The notes under the pieces: generated by a model
The model's input: only the letters and a program-made list of their open reading frames with translations
Database searches by the model: none
What the model was told of the DNA's origin: nothing
Position numbers and translations under genes: made by a program
NCBI RefSeq assembly: GCF_027244095.1
Contig: NC_069669.1
Coordinates: 5,916,501 to 5,980,500 of the forward strand
Source: Hemicordylus capensis
Lineage: Eukaryota; Chordata; Lepidosauria; Squamata; Cordylidae
Direction: 5' to 3'
DNA: 64,000 bases
Part shown: one piece after another, positions 43,770 through 57,200 of the stretch
How the letters are laid out: each line of letters opens with the position of its first letter
Numbering within the stretch: the stretch's first letter is position 1

Positions 43770-44285
43770 GACACCTGCACCTGCACACAGTGAGGAACAT
43801 TCACATTATTTGCTGTGCTTCAGGTTGTGGAACTGACATCAAGGTGGTTGTAGGGGCTGCCACCCCATGGGTGGCACATAACACTAGAACCAGGGGTTAT
43901 CCCATGAAATTGATTGCCAAGACATTTAGGATCAACAAAAGGAAGCCCTTTTTCACACAAAGCATCATCAGCTTGTGGAATTCTCTGCCACAAGATGTGG
44001 TGACAGCCAACAACCTGGATGGCTTGAAGAGGGGTTTGGATAACCATGGAGGAGAGGTCTATCAATGGCTACTAGTCTGAGGGCTATAGGCCAACTCCAG
44101 CCTCAAAGGCAGGATGCCTCCGAGTACCAGTTGCAGGGGAGTAACAGCAGGAGGGAGGGCATGCCTGCAGCTCTTGCCTGTGGGCTTCCCAGTGTCATCT
44201 GGTGGGCCACCGTGTGAAACAGGATGCTGGACTTGATGGGCCTTGGGCCGGATGCAGCAGAGCTGTTCTCCTGTTCTGATAACCC
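43770..44285 (+). mobile_element. CR1/L2-like LINE 3' end
   Basis: Translation INKRKPFFTQSIISLWNSLP QDVVTANNLDGLKRGLD is the conserved C-terminal tail of this LINE group, followed by the shared UTR unit (CCTCAAAGGCAGGATGCCTC). Truncated at its 5' end. Confidence 0.75.
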
Positions 44286-44292
44286 CTGCTCC

Positions 44293-44508
44293 GCATAGAG
44301 TAGTGGTTAGACTGTTGGACTAGGATCAGGAAGACCTGAGTTCAAATCCCCATTCAAACTGTGAAACTCACTGGGTAACTCTGGGCTAGTCATCTGTCTG
44401 TCAGCCTGACCTACCTCACAGGGTTGTTGTGAGGGTAAAAGCGACCATGTACATTGCTCTGAGCTCCTCAGAGGAAGAGTGGGATATAAATGTAAAAAAT
44501 AAAATAAG
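44293..44508 (+). repeat. Sauria (Squam1-type) SINE
   Basis: GTAGTGGTTAGACTGTTGGA, GAGTTCAAATCCCCATTCA, CTCTGAGCTCCTCAGAGG, ATATAAATGTAAAAAATAAA tail. Confidence 0.88.
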
Positions 44509-45430
44509 ATAACTTTGAGCAAACCTGTGGCTTTGACCTGTCCACTAGGTCTGGAAGGAGGCAAGGCAAGTCTGGTTACAGGACCCTGGACAGCTCCATG
44601 GGACAACTTGACATTCTTGCCAACATATCCCTATTTTCCCAGTCAGTGAATGGGAAAATACAGACATGTTGGCAGGTATGACTTTATCTGACTGCAGACT
44701 GAATATGAATATGAAGAATATTTATATACCGCTTTTCAACGGAAGTTCCCAAAGCAGTTTACATAGATATAATTAAATCAATTAAATGGCTCCCTGTCCC
44801 CAAAGGGCTCACAGTCTAAAACAGATAAGACAAGACAGACCCCAGCAACAGCCACTGGAGGGATGCTGTGCTGGGGATGGATAAGGGCAGTTGCTCTCCC
44901 CCTGCTCAGTAAAGAGAATCACCACTTTTTAAAGGTGCGTCTTTGCCCATTTAGCAGGCTTTGCTCAGTTTGGAGCCAATAATAAAGCTCTTAAACGCCT
45001 CTGAACTCAGACTGGGCCCCATCTCCCATCCTGGAGAGTTTATTGTTATCTTGCTTCAATCCTTACAAAAGTGCTGCACAACTTTGGCCCTCCTGCAGAT
45101 GTTGGCCTACATGCCCCATAATCCCTGACTATTGGCCGCTGTGGTTGGGGACTATGGGAGTTGTAGTCCAAAAGTACCTGGAATACCAAAGTTGTGCAGC
45201 CCTGCCTGACAACAATCTTGTAAGGTAGGCCAGTGTTATCCTCATATTGCAGGTAGAATGACTGAGGCTGGGTGAGCATGTTTTGCCCAAAAACACTCTC
45301 ATGGCAGAAGTAAGATTGGTAGCTGCAACATCCTGATCTGTAGCTCAGTCTCCTAGCTTTCGTGCTACTCTGTGATGACATCCTCAGTGTATTTCTATTG
45401 TACTGGCTTGTAATTCACTTGAAAAGACCA

Positions 45431-45436
45431 AATAAA
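45431..45436 (+). terminator. Candidate polyadenylation signal of ABCC6
   Basis: An AATAAA in non-repeat sequence, with a TG-rich stretch (GGGATGTGTGATATG) about 35 bp downstream. It lies 2.1 kb after the stop codon. A second candidate AATAAA is near 44990, and one lies inside a SINE tail near 44483. RNA reads are needed to choose. Confidence 0.35.
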
Positions 45437-45574
45437 ATTGCCCATTGATCAATACCTATTGCCTGGGATGTGTGATATGACCACCCGGTTATCAAGTGGA
45501 GTGTTAATGACCGCGGTTTGGAGGAGGACTGATTCATTTTTACAGAGTTGGACTTGTTGCACAATATAGCCATC

Positions 45575-45842
45575 ATAGGAACACAGGAAGCTGCCTTATA
45601 CCGTGTCAGACCCTTAGTCCATCTAGCTCAGGATTGTCTGCACAGACTGGCAGCGGCATCTCTAAGGTTGCAGGCAGGAGTCTCTCTCAGCCCTATCTTG
45701 GAGATGCTGCCAGGGAGGGAACTTGGAACCTTCTGCTCTTCCCAGAGCGGCCCAATGCCCTAAGGGAAATATCTTGCTGTGCTCACACATGCAGTCTCCC
45801 ATTCAAATGCAAGCCAGGGGGGACCCTGCTTAGCAAAGCTGT
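45575..45842 (-). repeat. Composite 5S/tRNA-type SINE
   Basis: Reverse copy: GAACACAGGAAGCTGCCTTA, CTCCCATTCAAATGCAAGCC, CTGCTTAGCAAAG; its 5' end is truncated. Confidence 0.8.
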
Positions 45843-46843
45843 CTGCAGAATAATTTGATTAAAAGTACACCTTTTTAAAACTGTATTAAAAACTGTATCA
45901 GGATTATTATTTTTTGCTGGCATGGCTCATTTGCCTTTAACAGCTATAAGAATGGCAGCCATTCAACCCATGCAGGCTTTTCAGTCACAGAGATGGGGAA
46001 ACCACCTTTTGAGTATCTGCCTGCTAATCAAGTAGCTACTAAAAGCGCAACACGCACTGGGGCAGGGGGTGGGAAGTGTTTCTGTAGCAGGGATTCCCAG
46101 AGGCTGCTGACTACTCCCATCATCCATAGCTGCAATGGCCTTTGACTGGGGATGATGGGCATTGTCATCAGCAACATTACAGGGAACGCTGGCGACCCTT
46201 GTAAAAATGCATATCATGTTTCTGTGCAAAACAACTTTTTCCAGTGAAACCCTTTTCTTTCATAGAGGAACAGGCAAGGGGTTTCGGAAGAAGACACATG
46301 GGAAACATTAGCACACGCTTGCAAAGTGAAATAATTAGATTTTGCTCAAAGAGCTTTGTCCCAGTATGTGAAGTTTTCCATATGTGGATTTTTCATTCAG
46401 TTAGAAAGCCTGGATAGAGAAAATCTGTTCTGAATTTCCTCCAGAAAGGGTTAGTTTTCTTCTCGTAGGCTGGCCATGCAGTGGTGACTTATTTCAATGA
46501 ATCTAAGCAATATCCTAGAGCAGGGATAAGCAACCTATGGCCTGGGTACCAAAAGCGGCACACACAGTGATCCTGAGTGGCACTCACACTGATTCCTGAG
46601 AGGCTGTACCACTGAGCTTGGCAGGAGCCAGTTTTTCGGTGCTAAATTATCGTTTCCCCCTGAGTCCAGAAAGGGACCCAGGAATTTATCCACATCTTTA
46701 TACAGGGGTGGGCATGTTTAGTGGCAGTTTCTCAGAAATTCTGCTTACCCAGGAATAAAGCTTAGACTGGGCATTGATTTGATTTGATTTTAAAATGGTA
46801 AACTCCCACTTTCAGTATACTTGCAAGAACCTCTAGTATGGGA

Positions 46844-47116
46844 AGGATGAAGTGAGATCAGCACTCCAGTCATTACCAAGTCGGAAGGCTCCAGGGATTG
46901 ATGGAATAACTACAGAAATAGGGCAAGCAACAGACAAAGAATCAGTCAAGGCTCTAAGCAAACTATGCCAGCAAATTTGGAGAACGACACAATGGCCAAG
47001 AGTTTGGAAGAGGTCAGTCTACATACCCATACCAAAGCAAGGAGACGGAACAAAGGCAGAGAGATAATTGAACATACCAGCGAATTTCACCAGCCCTGTT
47101 CAGGAATTCAAAATAC
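46844..47116 (+). mobile_element. Bov-B (RTE) LINE reverse-transcriptase fragment
   Basis: Translation LPSRKAPGIDGITTEI, VKALSKLCQQIWRTTQWPRV WKRSVYIPIPKQGD: the fingers/palm part of an RTE reverse transcriptase. Short, with stops; a dead copy. Confidence 0.85.
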
Positions 47117-47425
47117 AGCTGGTGAATACCCACAGCGTGCCAGAAGCAGATCTGGAAACCCCGCCCCCAGCACGCCAATCACCCACCCAAAAAACATCCA
47201 GATTCTTCACTCTTGGGACATTTGTCTGAAGAGTAGATGCCCTAGGTGTGTTTGTGCTCGTTTCTATGATCAACAGGTTCGGGCAGCAGCCCAGCCTGCT
47301 GATCATGGAAACTGATGTGAACACACTTAGGACGCTCACATCTTCAGCCGAACATCCTAAGTGGGGAGAGCCAGGTGGGAGGGTGGGGTTTCGGAACCCA
47401 CTTCGAGTGTGTTACACGTATTCAC
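47117..47425. mobile_element. Foldback element inside the Bov-B fragment
   Basis: GAATACCCACAGCGTGCCAG and ACACTCGAAGTGGGTTCCGA-type arms (read inverted at 47390-47420), CTAGGTGTGTTTGTGCTCGT / ATGTGAACACACTTAGGA, with a TGATCAACAGG / CCTGCTGATCA centre. Roughly 300 bp. Confidence 0.6.
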
Positions 47426-47540
47426 TAATCCGTTCCAATTTCTTTATTATAGTACTGGCCAGAAAAGAAAAATACACAAAACACAAAAGAGCAAAGTACA
47501 GACCATCTAAAATATACATATTCAAAATGTTATACATATA

Positions 47541-47676
47541 CCCTGTTTCCCCGAAAGTAAGACCTACCCCGAAAGTAAGACCTAGCAGTATTTTCTGATA
47601 TACCGCTAATTGCCCTAGTGCATTTTGAGGGGCTAAAATTAATATAAGACACTGTCTTATTTTCGGGAAAACACGG
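47541..47676. mobile_element. TA-flanked MITE (Tc1/mariner-like ends)
   Basis: CCCTGTTTCCCCGAAAGTAA and inverted TTATTTTCGGGAAAACACGG, each bordered by TA. 136 bp, no coding capacity. Confidence 0.7.
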
Positions 47677-48086
47677 TAATACAGGCGGACATATTCAATG
47701 GATAGTGACACGTGTCCTCAGGCTGTGTTTTTGAATGCCTGGGGAGGGCTTCCGGATCACACGAAGCTGGCAAGATCTGTATTTTAATTTGTGGTGAACT
47801 TAGTGGATTAAGCTTTTTAAAAGCAATATTTACACTATGTACAACAATAATTTACTGAAAGCGAGCAAGAGAGCGCGTTTCCATGTTAGCGTGTGTTACT
47901 GGCACGTGAAACTTTAAAAAGAAATTCTTATTTAAAATATTATTTAAAAGACTTGGCACATCATTTCTGAGAGGCTGCTGACCCCTGTCTTACAGCTCTG
48001 AGTGGAGGAGAGGTCTCCCCCCCCCACCCACCGACCCCCCCCCCCACACACTCTTCAGCCCCTCCTCTGGCTGGGAGAGAAGAGTC

Positions 48087-48093
48087 TAAATAA
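48087..48093 (+). promoter_or_regulatory. Possible TATA box of the lipid transfer protein gene
   Basis: TAAATAA lies 101 bp upstream of the first ATG in otherwise non-repetitive sequence, a spacing that would allow a 5' UTR of about 75 bp. It is a single weak motif with no initiator or CpG island seen. Confidence 0.3.
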
Positions 48094-48193
48094 CCTCCTG
48101 CTTTGTACAGAAAAGTTTCCTTTCATTCCTCTTCAGCGCTGCCTCTGAAAGGAGGGTCAATGTGGTTTTGCTAACACCAAGGGGGACTGGAAG

Positions 48194-48254
48194 ATGATGG
48201 AACTGCAGCGCATAAGCATCTTATTTTGCACTTTGGCTGTGAGCGTCTCAAGAC
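48194..48254 (+). CDS. Lipid transfer protein exon 1 (signal peptide)
   Basis: MMELQRISILFCTLAVSVSR plus one base of Arg: a short basic start and a hydrophobic core, hence a secretory signal. Two ATGs in tandem (48194, 48197) give the same frame. The donor is GTAAGT. Confidence 0.83.
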
Positions 48255-51200
48255 GTAAGTAGGAGAAAAGCGATATTGTATTTTGCAGAAACTGCAACTC
48301 TCTCTCTCTCTCTCTCCTTCCTCTGTCAAATGCAAAATGCGGCTACAAAGCCATGATCTCATTTGCCTGGCATCTGCTTGCTGTTGAGGCATGCAGGTCC
48401 GTCCTGAAGTGGCTTCTATGATTCATATTGTGATTGTCCACGAAGTGTGTTGCATGATCTGATCAGGTTGGCAGGTGGAGACTGGCACTGCACCTGCAGA
48501 TCTTGAGGGGGCATCTTAGGGAATGGGTGCCAACCAGATCTTCTGCCCCCCCTGCACCGTATCTGGATTGAGGTCCCCACCCACGATCCACTGGCTATTA
48601 GAGTTGCTTGGCAAGGAGTAGAGGTACTGTCTGGGGGGGGGGAATATGTGCTCATGGTGATTTTTGACAAGGTCTACACTTTAGAGATGGAGAAGAGCAT
48701 GGCAGGGCTTTCCGTTCCCAATGGGTTCTTTTGCTTTGATTGTCCTGCTCATCAGCAGTGACCACAGTTGCAATGGTGTTTTAAACACTTTTAAAAGTTT
48801 CTTAAAACATCAAGAGGACTATCAAATGTTGTCTATGTCAGCAGAGGAGTGGGAATGAAAATTGGCAGGAATTTCCTCCAAAAATAACTCCATAGAGAGA
48901 GTACGACGACGTGTTCGTTGCTACCCTAACTCAGACCTTGATTCTGGGTGATAACATCTCGCCCACTCTGGCTGGCTGGCTGGCTCCAATGGTGCGTGCA
49001 CACGCCTACGGTCACTTGTCACCTGGCTGGCTGAGGTGAAGGGAAGAGAGCTGGTCTTGTGGTAGCAAGCATGACTTGGTCCTTTTGCTAAGCAGGGTCC
49101 ACCCTGGTTGCATTTGAATGGGAGACTTGATGTGTGAGCACTATCAGAGATTCCCCTTAGGGGATGGAGCTGCTCTGGGAAGAGCATCTAGGTCTCAAGT
49201 TCCCTCCCAGGCAACATCTCCAAGATAGGGCTGAGAGAGATTCCTGCCTGGAACCTCGGAGAAGCCACTGCCAGTCTGTGAAGACAACACTGAGCTAGAT
49301 GGACCAATGGTCTGATTCAGTATATGGCAGCTTCCTAGGTTCCTTAAGCTGGCTGGCTGTAGTGACAAGGGTGATCCCCATCACCTGGCTGGCTGGCTCT
49401 GCTAGTGCACATACTCACTCACTGGGGCAGGGGTGCCAGCAGGGGGCAAATGTCACCCAGCTTGTCGGCGCCCATCCCTGCTTGGCGCCCTAGGCAGTTG
49501 CCTAGCTCACTCCGTGGGTAGCCGACCCTGATAGTTGGTAATTTCTCTTCTTTGTTACCTGGTAAGTGTACAAACATTGGCATAATGGCAACACACACAG
49601 TCTTCAACAGGATAGTGTAAGCGTCCTACCCATGTTCGAGAGCTGTGTGTGCTTCTGATTTTTGATGGTTTGTGATGGTCTTAAGCAGCGTAGAGGGGAA
49701 ATGTTTGACTTACAAGCTGAAGGTTGCCGGTTCAAATCCCTGCTGGATATCGGGCACCAGTGATATAAGAAGCTCATGTCTTAAAATATTAGTAAGTTTA
49801 AAAGGTGGTGCCTTATTCTTTTTTTATCCATATGGGCATTGTAAAACACAGCTAATGTTGGAGTCTTTCAAAAGATTTAGAAGCTAATAGACACTCTGCT
49901 TCCCAGAAGAATTCCACAGAACTCAAAATCTTGCCACCCAAGCAATTGCTGTATCAGAACAATGAATGACCTTGCAGGGCCTTATAAAAAGTCCTTCCAA
50001 TCTAGCACTTGTCTCCAGCAGTTGTCTCAGGAGCATTTCTCAGGATGCTCCTGAGAAACTCATACGATACAGCATGATTGTCCCTCACATCTTGTACTCA
50101 ACGATAGACTGCCTTTGAGCTTGGAAGCTCAATTTTAGCGGTTGCAGCTAATAGCCTTTGCGGGACCAATCCTCCATGAACATGTTTTTAAAGCCTTCAA
50201 AGCTAGCAGTCATCACCAAATCTTATGGTTTTGAGCTAATTCTACATTGCATAAAGAAATACATTCCTTTGTTATTGGTAACCACTTTCACGAGATGACC
50301 CTGAGTTCTGTTGTTCTGTATGTGAGAGCATAATTGATCTTTTGTCAATCTCTCGATTGATTGGTTGATTGAGTGCCACCAAATTGGACTCTTTGCGACC
50401 ACGTAGATAGATTCTCTCCAGGATGATCTGTCTTCATCTTGGCCTTTTAGGTCTCTCAGTGGTGCATTCATTGCTGCCATAACTGAGTCCATCCACCTTG
50501 CTGCTGGTCGTCTTTTCCTTCAACTTTCCCCAGCATTATGGACTTCTCGAGGAAGCTGGATCTTCGCATAATGTGTCCAAAGTATGATAGTCTGAGCCTG
50601 GTCATTTGTGCCTCAAGTGAAAGTTCTGGATTGATTTGTTCTATGATCCATACCATTCATGATTTTATAAAACTAGATATATAAATTTTATAAAATCATG
50701 CATGCACTATACCATGCTTTTTTTCTAAAGTAAAACTCCTCCATCTTATAATCCCGGTTTCATTTTGGACCTTTAAAATTCTAAAACTCTTCGTCTTAAT
50801 GTAACTTGCAGCTAAACATAGCTGTAACACCTCCTGCTGTTACCCCAGCCTCAGCCTCTGTTGAAAGTTTTGATTATCCAGATATTTTCCACACCCAGAC
50901 TGTATTGCTTAAAGCCTGAAATCCATTCCTTTTGCAAGGCTGGTTTCAAAAGCACCTCCTATAAATACTGGTTGGCTTTCCAAAGGATGGAAATATCAAA
51001 TATCACTTGGAGTATCAAAGGTTTACAAATAAGTTAAAACGTTTACAGTAAAACTGTGATTTACAACTAGAGGCTTTTTAGAGTGTGCCTCATTTTAACC
51101 CTCAGGGTGCCTGGACATTTATTTTTAAAACTTCAGGTTTACCCACTGCATTTCTTAAATATATTCTTTCTTCTTTTTGAGTGTACCTCAATAAACATTA

Positions 51201-54200
51201 TGGTTTCCAAGAGGACAGAATTGGTCTGAATTTTTACAAATGCATGTTGCCGCTTTTAACATTTCTTTTAGGCCTATAGTAAATAAACAGTCCCAGGATC
51301 TGGGACTGAAAATACAGATGGGTTTCTTAATGCTTTTCTGTACTCGCTGTCTGTTTGTTGTTATAGGAGCCCCAGAGAATTTAAGTCAGGAGGCCTTGTG
51401 CACGTCTCAGTGTACTGGTGAGTAGACAAGGGAAATTCTCAGTAATGACCCGTGAAGTAGCAATGGATATGCAAGAATTTTTACCGTGCATTTTAACTTT
51501 TTTGGATAAATAAAACGAATACAGTAGAATCTCTGATATCATCTAGTTCAGAGCTGCACAACTTCAGTCTTCCTGGGACTACACCTCCCATAATTCCTGA
51601 CTATTGGCCACTGTGGCTGGGGATGATGGGAGTTGTAGTCCAAAAACAGCTGGAGGCCTGGCTGCTTGACTAACTAAGCAGGCTCTGCCCTGGTTGCATT
51701 TGAATGGGAGACTACATGTGTGAGCAGAGCACTGTAAGATATTCTCCTTAGGGGATGGAGCTGCTCTGGGAATTGGACCCAGAAAGAAACTGGTTGCCAG
51801 TGCAGCTCTTTCAGAATGGGTGTGATGTGCTCCCACCGGGCAGCTCCAGATAAAACCCTAGCTGCCGCATTTGGCACTAGCTGCAGTTTCTGGATATTCT
51901 TCAAGGGCAGCCCCACGTAGAGTGTGTTACAGTAATCCAGCCCAATTGGGTGCTATTCAAGATCAGACCATGCTGTGCAATATGGACCAATGGTCGGAGT
52001 CAATAGAAAGAGATACCCCATGTTCAGCTCTCTGGTAGTTACCAGTGCTAAAGTCTTACTTAATTCCTTAGGATTCAGTGGACCGAATCTCCCTGCGGGA
52101 TCCAGATTCAGCTACCGATATTCAACTGCCACTCACACACTCCTTCAAGGAAGGGCGTACACAAAGAGTGGCACCTCCCTGGAAAGCACCGCTGTTGTCG
52201 AAGTGCTAGCCAAATGCCACAGAGTTCTAAAAGTGAGTTTGAAACCCAGGGCCACCCAGGGCATGTGTCAGGGCTTTGGGCTTGGGTCAGGGGCAAGGAG
52301 AGGTCTATGGGGTTCAGATTGGGATGAGAGGGAAAGGGTAAAGGGTGGAGAGCTGGTCTGATGGTAGTGAGTGTGAATGGTCCCCTTGGCTAAGCAGGGT
52401 CTGCCCTGGTTTGCCTTTGGCTGGGTGACACTCGTCTGAGGGCTATCGGCCACCTCCAACCTCAGAGGCAAGATGCCTCTCAATACCAGTTGCAGGGGAG
52501 CAACAGCAGCAGAGAGGGCATGCCCTCAGCTCTTGTCTGTGGGCTTCTCAGAGGCATCTGGTGGGCCACTGTATGAAGCAGGATGCTGGACTAGATGGGC
52601 CTTGGGCCTGATCCAGCAGGGCTGTTCTTATGATCTTATGTTCTTATGACTCTGTGTGAGTATTGTCTGCTGTAAGATATTCCCCTTAAGGCAGGGGTTC
52701 CCAACCTGCGGTACTGTAGATGTTGCTGAACTACAACTCCCACAATCCCAAGCTACAATTTATTGGGGATGATGGGAGTTGTGATTCAGCAACATCTGGA
52801 GTATTTATGTTTGTATTTTATATTTTAAATCAGATTTGTTTCATTTTTGGCTTAATTTTTAATTGTCATTTTATTGTATTTTTAAACTTTTGTAAACCAC
52901 CTTGGGATGGTTTTCAATGAAAGGTGGTATATAAATTTAACAATAAATAAAATAAAATAAAATTAAAATAAAATTAAAAGGCTGGGAACCCCTGCCTTAG
53001 GGGATGGGGCCATGGCTCAATGGTAGAGCATCGGTTCTGCAGGTTCCATCCCCGGCAGCATCTCCTGGTAGGGCTGGGAAAGACCTCTGTCTGAAATCCT
53101 GGAGAGCTGCTGCCGGTCAGTGTAGACAATGCTGAGTTAGATGGGCCAGTGATCGGACTCAATATAAGGAACTGCTGTATGTTCCAAGAGCTACAGCTTC
53201 CAGTATAACTGACAAGGTCAGGAAAATCCTTGTCAGATTCACAAATGCTTCCTCATTTGAGGATGAGGCTGTAGCTCAGTAGTAGAGCATCTGCTTGCAG
53301 GCAGAAGGTCCCAGGTTTAATTCCTGGCAGCATCTCCAGGTAGGGCTGGGAGAGACTCCTGCCTGGAACCTTGGAGAGCTGCTGCCAGTCAGTGTAGATA
53401 AAACTGGGCTAGATGGACCAGTGGTTTGACTTGGTATAAGGGGCCTTCCTATGTCCCTATATTCCTATGTCAGCGCTTGGGTTGGGATAGGAAGAGAAGG
53501 TGTGTGAGTGTGTGCGGATTGCTGCTGTGAGGATGGTGGGTTGATTGGCCCACTGTCTCAGGCACTGGTGGGATTTAGGCCAGACGTGCCTTTTCAGTGG
53601 GAAAGTGGGACAATATTGGTCTCCGCCAGAATCTCTGGACCTGTTTACAAAACTCTGAACTGCTTCCCCATCCTGTTTCAAGCCTGTCTCCAACTGGTGT
53701 TCTTATCCCTAGCTGCGTGATGTCCAGATCAAGACGACTTTTGAATCCGGAGAGAAGCTGATCAAGGAAAATGGCAGACTAAGGTGAAAATAACATTGGG
53801 TCCAAAACTAGTTCTTTGGAGACAAAGAAAAGGTCATGTATTGCCAGGTCGCTAAGAGTCGACATCGACTTGATATCAATCAATCAATCAATCAACCAAC
53901 AGATAAAGTCAAATTAATATGCTTAAAAGGCTGAGCCAGAACTGCATCTCTGGATCAGCTCCTCTCCAAACGGTGGCAAAGTTGCAAAAAAGCTGCTCTA
54001 AGCCAGCCCTTCTCAGCCACCTCCTTTTCCTTCACAGCAGCCACAACTGTGGCTGCCTCCACTTTACTCAGTGTGCCTGTACCCTCTTACCTCCTACCCA
54101 TGCCACTGCCAAGCCACTGCCAAGCTAGTTATGACAAGGGGATCAGGAACAGGAAATGATGAAAGGACAGTAGAGTACAGGAGACACTCTTCATAGCATT

Positions 54201-57200
54201 CGTTCCTAGATGGACCACCACGCTGATCCAGCAAAGAGTTTCTTATGCACTCTTTGGTGGAAGCTCTTCCCTTCTTTCCAAATTAGGGAGTTGCCAACTG
54301 TGACTGAAGCCAGTGACAGATTTGGGCTAAGAACACCACAATGATCAAGCCAACAAAATCTCCAGGATTGCTTTCAAGAGCCACCTGAAAATGTGTTGAA
54401 TGTCACATGTGAATCTGCCTTCTGTTTTACAGGGAAGCCCTGGAGCAATATCCACTCTTGTTTTGTGTTCATGACGGGAGGATTCTGAAGATCTTCCCCC
54501 AGGAGAGCGAACCGACATGGGCGCTCAACATCAAGCGAGGTATCCTCAGTGTTCTGCAGACATCATCAACAACCGCTGGCAACAGCAGTGTGGATGAGGT
54601 GAGTCATTTTGAGAATGGAAAGATGGCTTTAGTCATTGTACATTCTCGATCTGAAAGGCTGGGTAAGGCAGTAGGCCAACTGGACATTTAACCAGGATTG
54701 GTAATCTGAGATACAGGTGTGGAGGGAGGCTGGCACCTGACCCCGCACCCTGCGTCTGACGTCAGATGCAGGGGGCTGGCTAGGGTGGGGTGTCTGGGGC
54801 CACGAGGCGTGAAAGAAGACCCCCCCCTGCACAGGATGGAGAACGTGAGCTCCTGAGGATCATGGGCATTGTGCAGAAGTGGGTCTGGACCAGTGTTCCT
54901 TCTAACAGGGATTCCCAGATGTTGTTGACTACAACTCCCAAAATCCCCAGCTGCAATGGCTTTTGCTTGGGGATTCTGGGAGCTGTAGTCAACAACATTT
55001 GGGAATCCCTGTTAGAGGGAACACTGGTCTGGACCCTGGTTCTGAGTGACCTCTGGACCAGTCCATTGTTTCAAAGCTAGCACTCTCCCCTCCTCCTGAC
55101 CCATTCCATGCACTTCATTTTGAGTCGTGAGTTTGAATTTGGCACCAAGGAAAAGAATTCACATTGGTTGTTTTCGGCCTATTACTAGGTGGATGTCTTG
55201 GGGGAATGTCCAACCAGTTATCAGTGGAGAAGATCTATCCTTTTGAAGAGGAAAGATTTAAATCAATGTTCCCATCACTTTTCTGGATTTACTGCCTTGA
55301 GGTCTGTTGCTCTGCCTGGTGCATCAGTAAGTACTTGGGTGCTACTCATTTCTTTATTTCCCTCTAGAGCAGGCCTGCTCAGCTTAGATCCCCCAGCTGT
55401 TTTTGGACTAAAGTGTGCCGTTGAGTCGGTGTTGACTCCTGGCGACCACTGAGCCCTGTGGTTGTCTTTGGTAGGATACAGGAGAGGTTTACCATTGCCA
55501 TCTCCCGCGCAGTAAGAGATGATGCCTTTCAGCATCTTCCTATGTCGCTGCTGCCTGGTCTAGGTGTTTTCCATACCAGCGGGGATTCGAACCGGCAACC
55601 TCTGGCTTGCTAGTCAAGTCATTTCCCTGCTGCACCATTAGGTGGCTACAACTCCCATAATCCCCAGCCACAGTGGCCAATAGCAAGGGATTATGGGAAT
55701 TGTATGATGTGCACGAATAGAAAACCACAATTCAATTCAAGTTCGAATCCAAACATGTTGTTTGATTCGAACATGAATCGAATTAGCCCCAAACAGGCCA
55801 ATTCAGTTCGAATTGATTTGTTTCGAAGTCGAATCACTTGAATCAGACACATGCAAGTCAAATCAATTCAAATTCAAATCGATTCACACATCCCTACTGT
55901 GCATTTTGGGGTGCGGAATGTGCGGGCCCTCTGGGGAACAGGGTGTAGGATTACATCTTGTATTCTGACCCTAGGTGCATTTATGTAGATGCTGTTCTGG
56001 GGTACAACGTCCTTGAAGGCAGATTGCCTGCACAGCGCTCCTGAGGCTATTTCTTGAATTCCAGCCTCTTCTGCAAGAAAGCACCGCTTTCGGAAAACAA
56101 AGCAGTCTACAAATCCGCCCTGAATGGCCCCGACACAATCCTTCAGTGTGCATCTCAGCCAGCATTGACCGAAATAAAGACTAGATTTCAAAACCCGCTG
56201 CCAAAGTCTTGTCTTTCTGTTTCAGTCCCAGCAACAGCTCCTGTCATCGAACCTTGAATGTGTTCAGAGGTTTGACGAAACGATCCTGGCAGAAGCCAAA
56301 TGTACCGAATACCATCTCATTGCCCCTTTGGCAACCAAGGGCAGAGGCGGAGTGAAGACACAGACCCAGACAGCAATGAAGCTCTTTCGGGTGGAAGTGG
56401 ACTTTTCCTTTGAGAGAGGTGTGCCTGCCAAATTCTCCCCGCAGTGCCAAATTAAAGGGAAGACTCTGATCTGCTTTTGGCTTGAAGGATGGGACTTCTT
56501 TACATAGGAACAGAGAAAGCTGCATGTATTAATTCACATTTATATCCTGCTCTTCTTCCAAGGAGCCCAGAGTAGTGTACGTGGTTATGTTTATCCTCAT
56601 AACACCCCTATAAGGTAGGCTAAGCTGAGAGAGGAGTGACTGGCCCAGAGAGTCGCCCATTGAATTTCATGCCTGAAGGAGGATTTGAGCGCAGGTCTCT
56701 CCAATCCTAGTCCAACACTCTAACCACTGCACCACATGTCTTTATATAAATTCATAAATTTAGGACGGACCAGAGGGGGTACTTTTTCGCACAACTCATA
56801 ATTAATGGAATTTTCTGCCATGGGATGTGGTGATGGCCACCAGCTTGGATGGCTTTAAAAGGGGTTTAGACAAATTCATGGAGGATGGGTCTATCAATGG
56901 CTACTAGCCTGGTTGCTATAGACCACCTCCAGCCTCAGAGGCAAGATGCCTCTGAATACCAGTTGCAAGGGAGCAACAGCAGGAGAGAGGGCATGCCCTT
57001 ACCTCTTGCTTGTGGGCTTCCCAGAGGCATCTGGTGGGCCACTGTGTGAAACTGGATGCTGGACTAAATAGGCTTTGGACCTGATCCAGCAGGGCTGTTC
57101 TTAAGATACTTTGCAGCTGTCTTCTAAACTGTGGCGTCCAAGATCACATGCCTGTTTTTTTCATGCTAATCATGAAGTACTGCTTTAAATTCTGCAGTGG

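Larger units (their letters stand above)
43315..48193. other. ABCC6 3' flank and intergenic region
   Basis: From left to right: a presumed 3' UTR, a MITE remnant near 43615-43700, a CR1/L2-like LINE end (43770-44280), a Sauria SINE (44293-44508), a LINE tail (44690-44965), a hAT-like MITE (about 45070-45205), a minus-strand composite SINE (45575-45840), a MITE remnant (46085-46195), a Bov-B reverse-transcriptase fragment interrupted by a foldback element (46844-47425), and a TA-flanked MITE (47541-47676). The last 500 bp before 48194 are largely unique, with a C-run at 48018-48050. Confidence 0.6.

Noticed and set aside
53262-53340. A possible tRNA gene (A and B boxes, TAGCTCAGTAGTAGAGC...GGTTTAATTCC)
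   Set aside because: It is the head of a SINE repeated many times in the window, with the SINE body attached.
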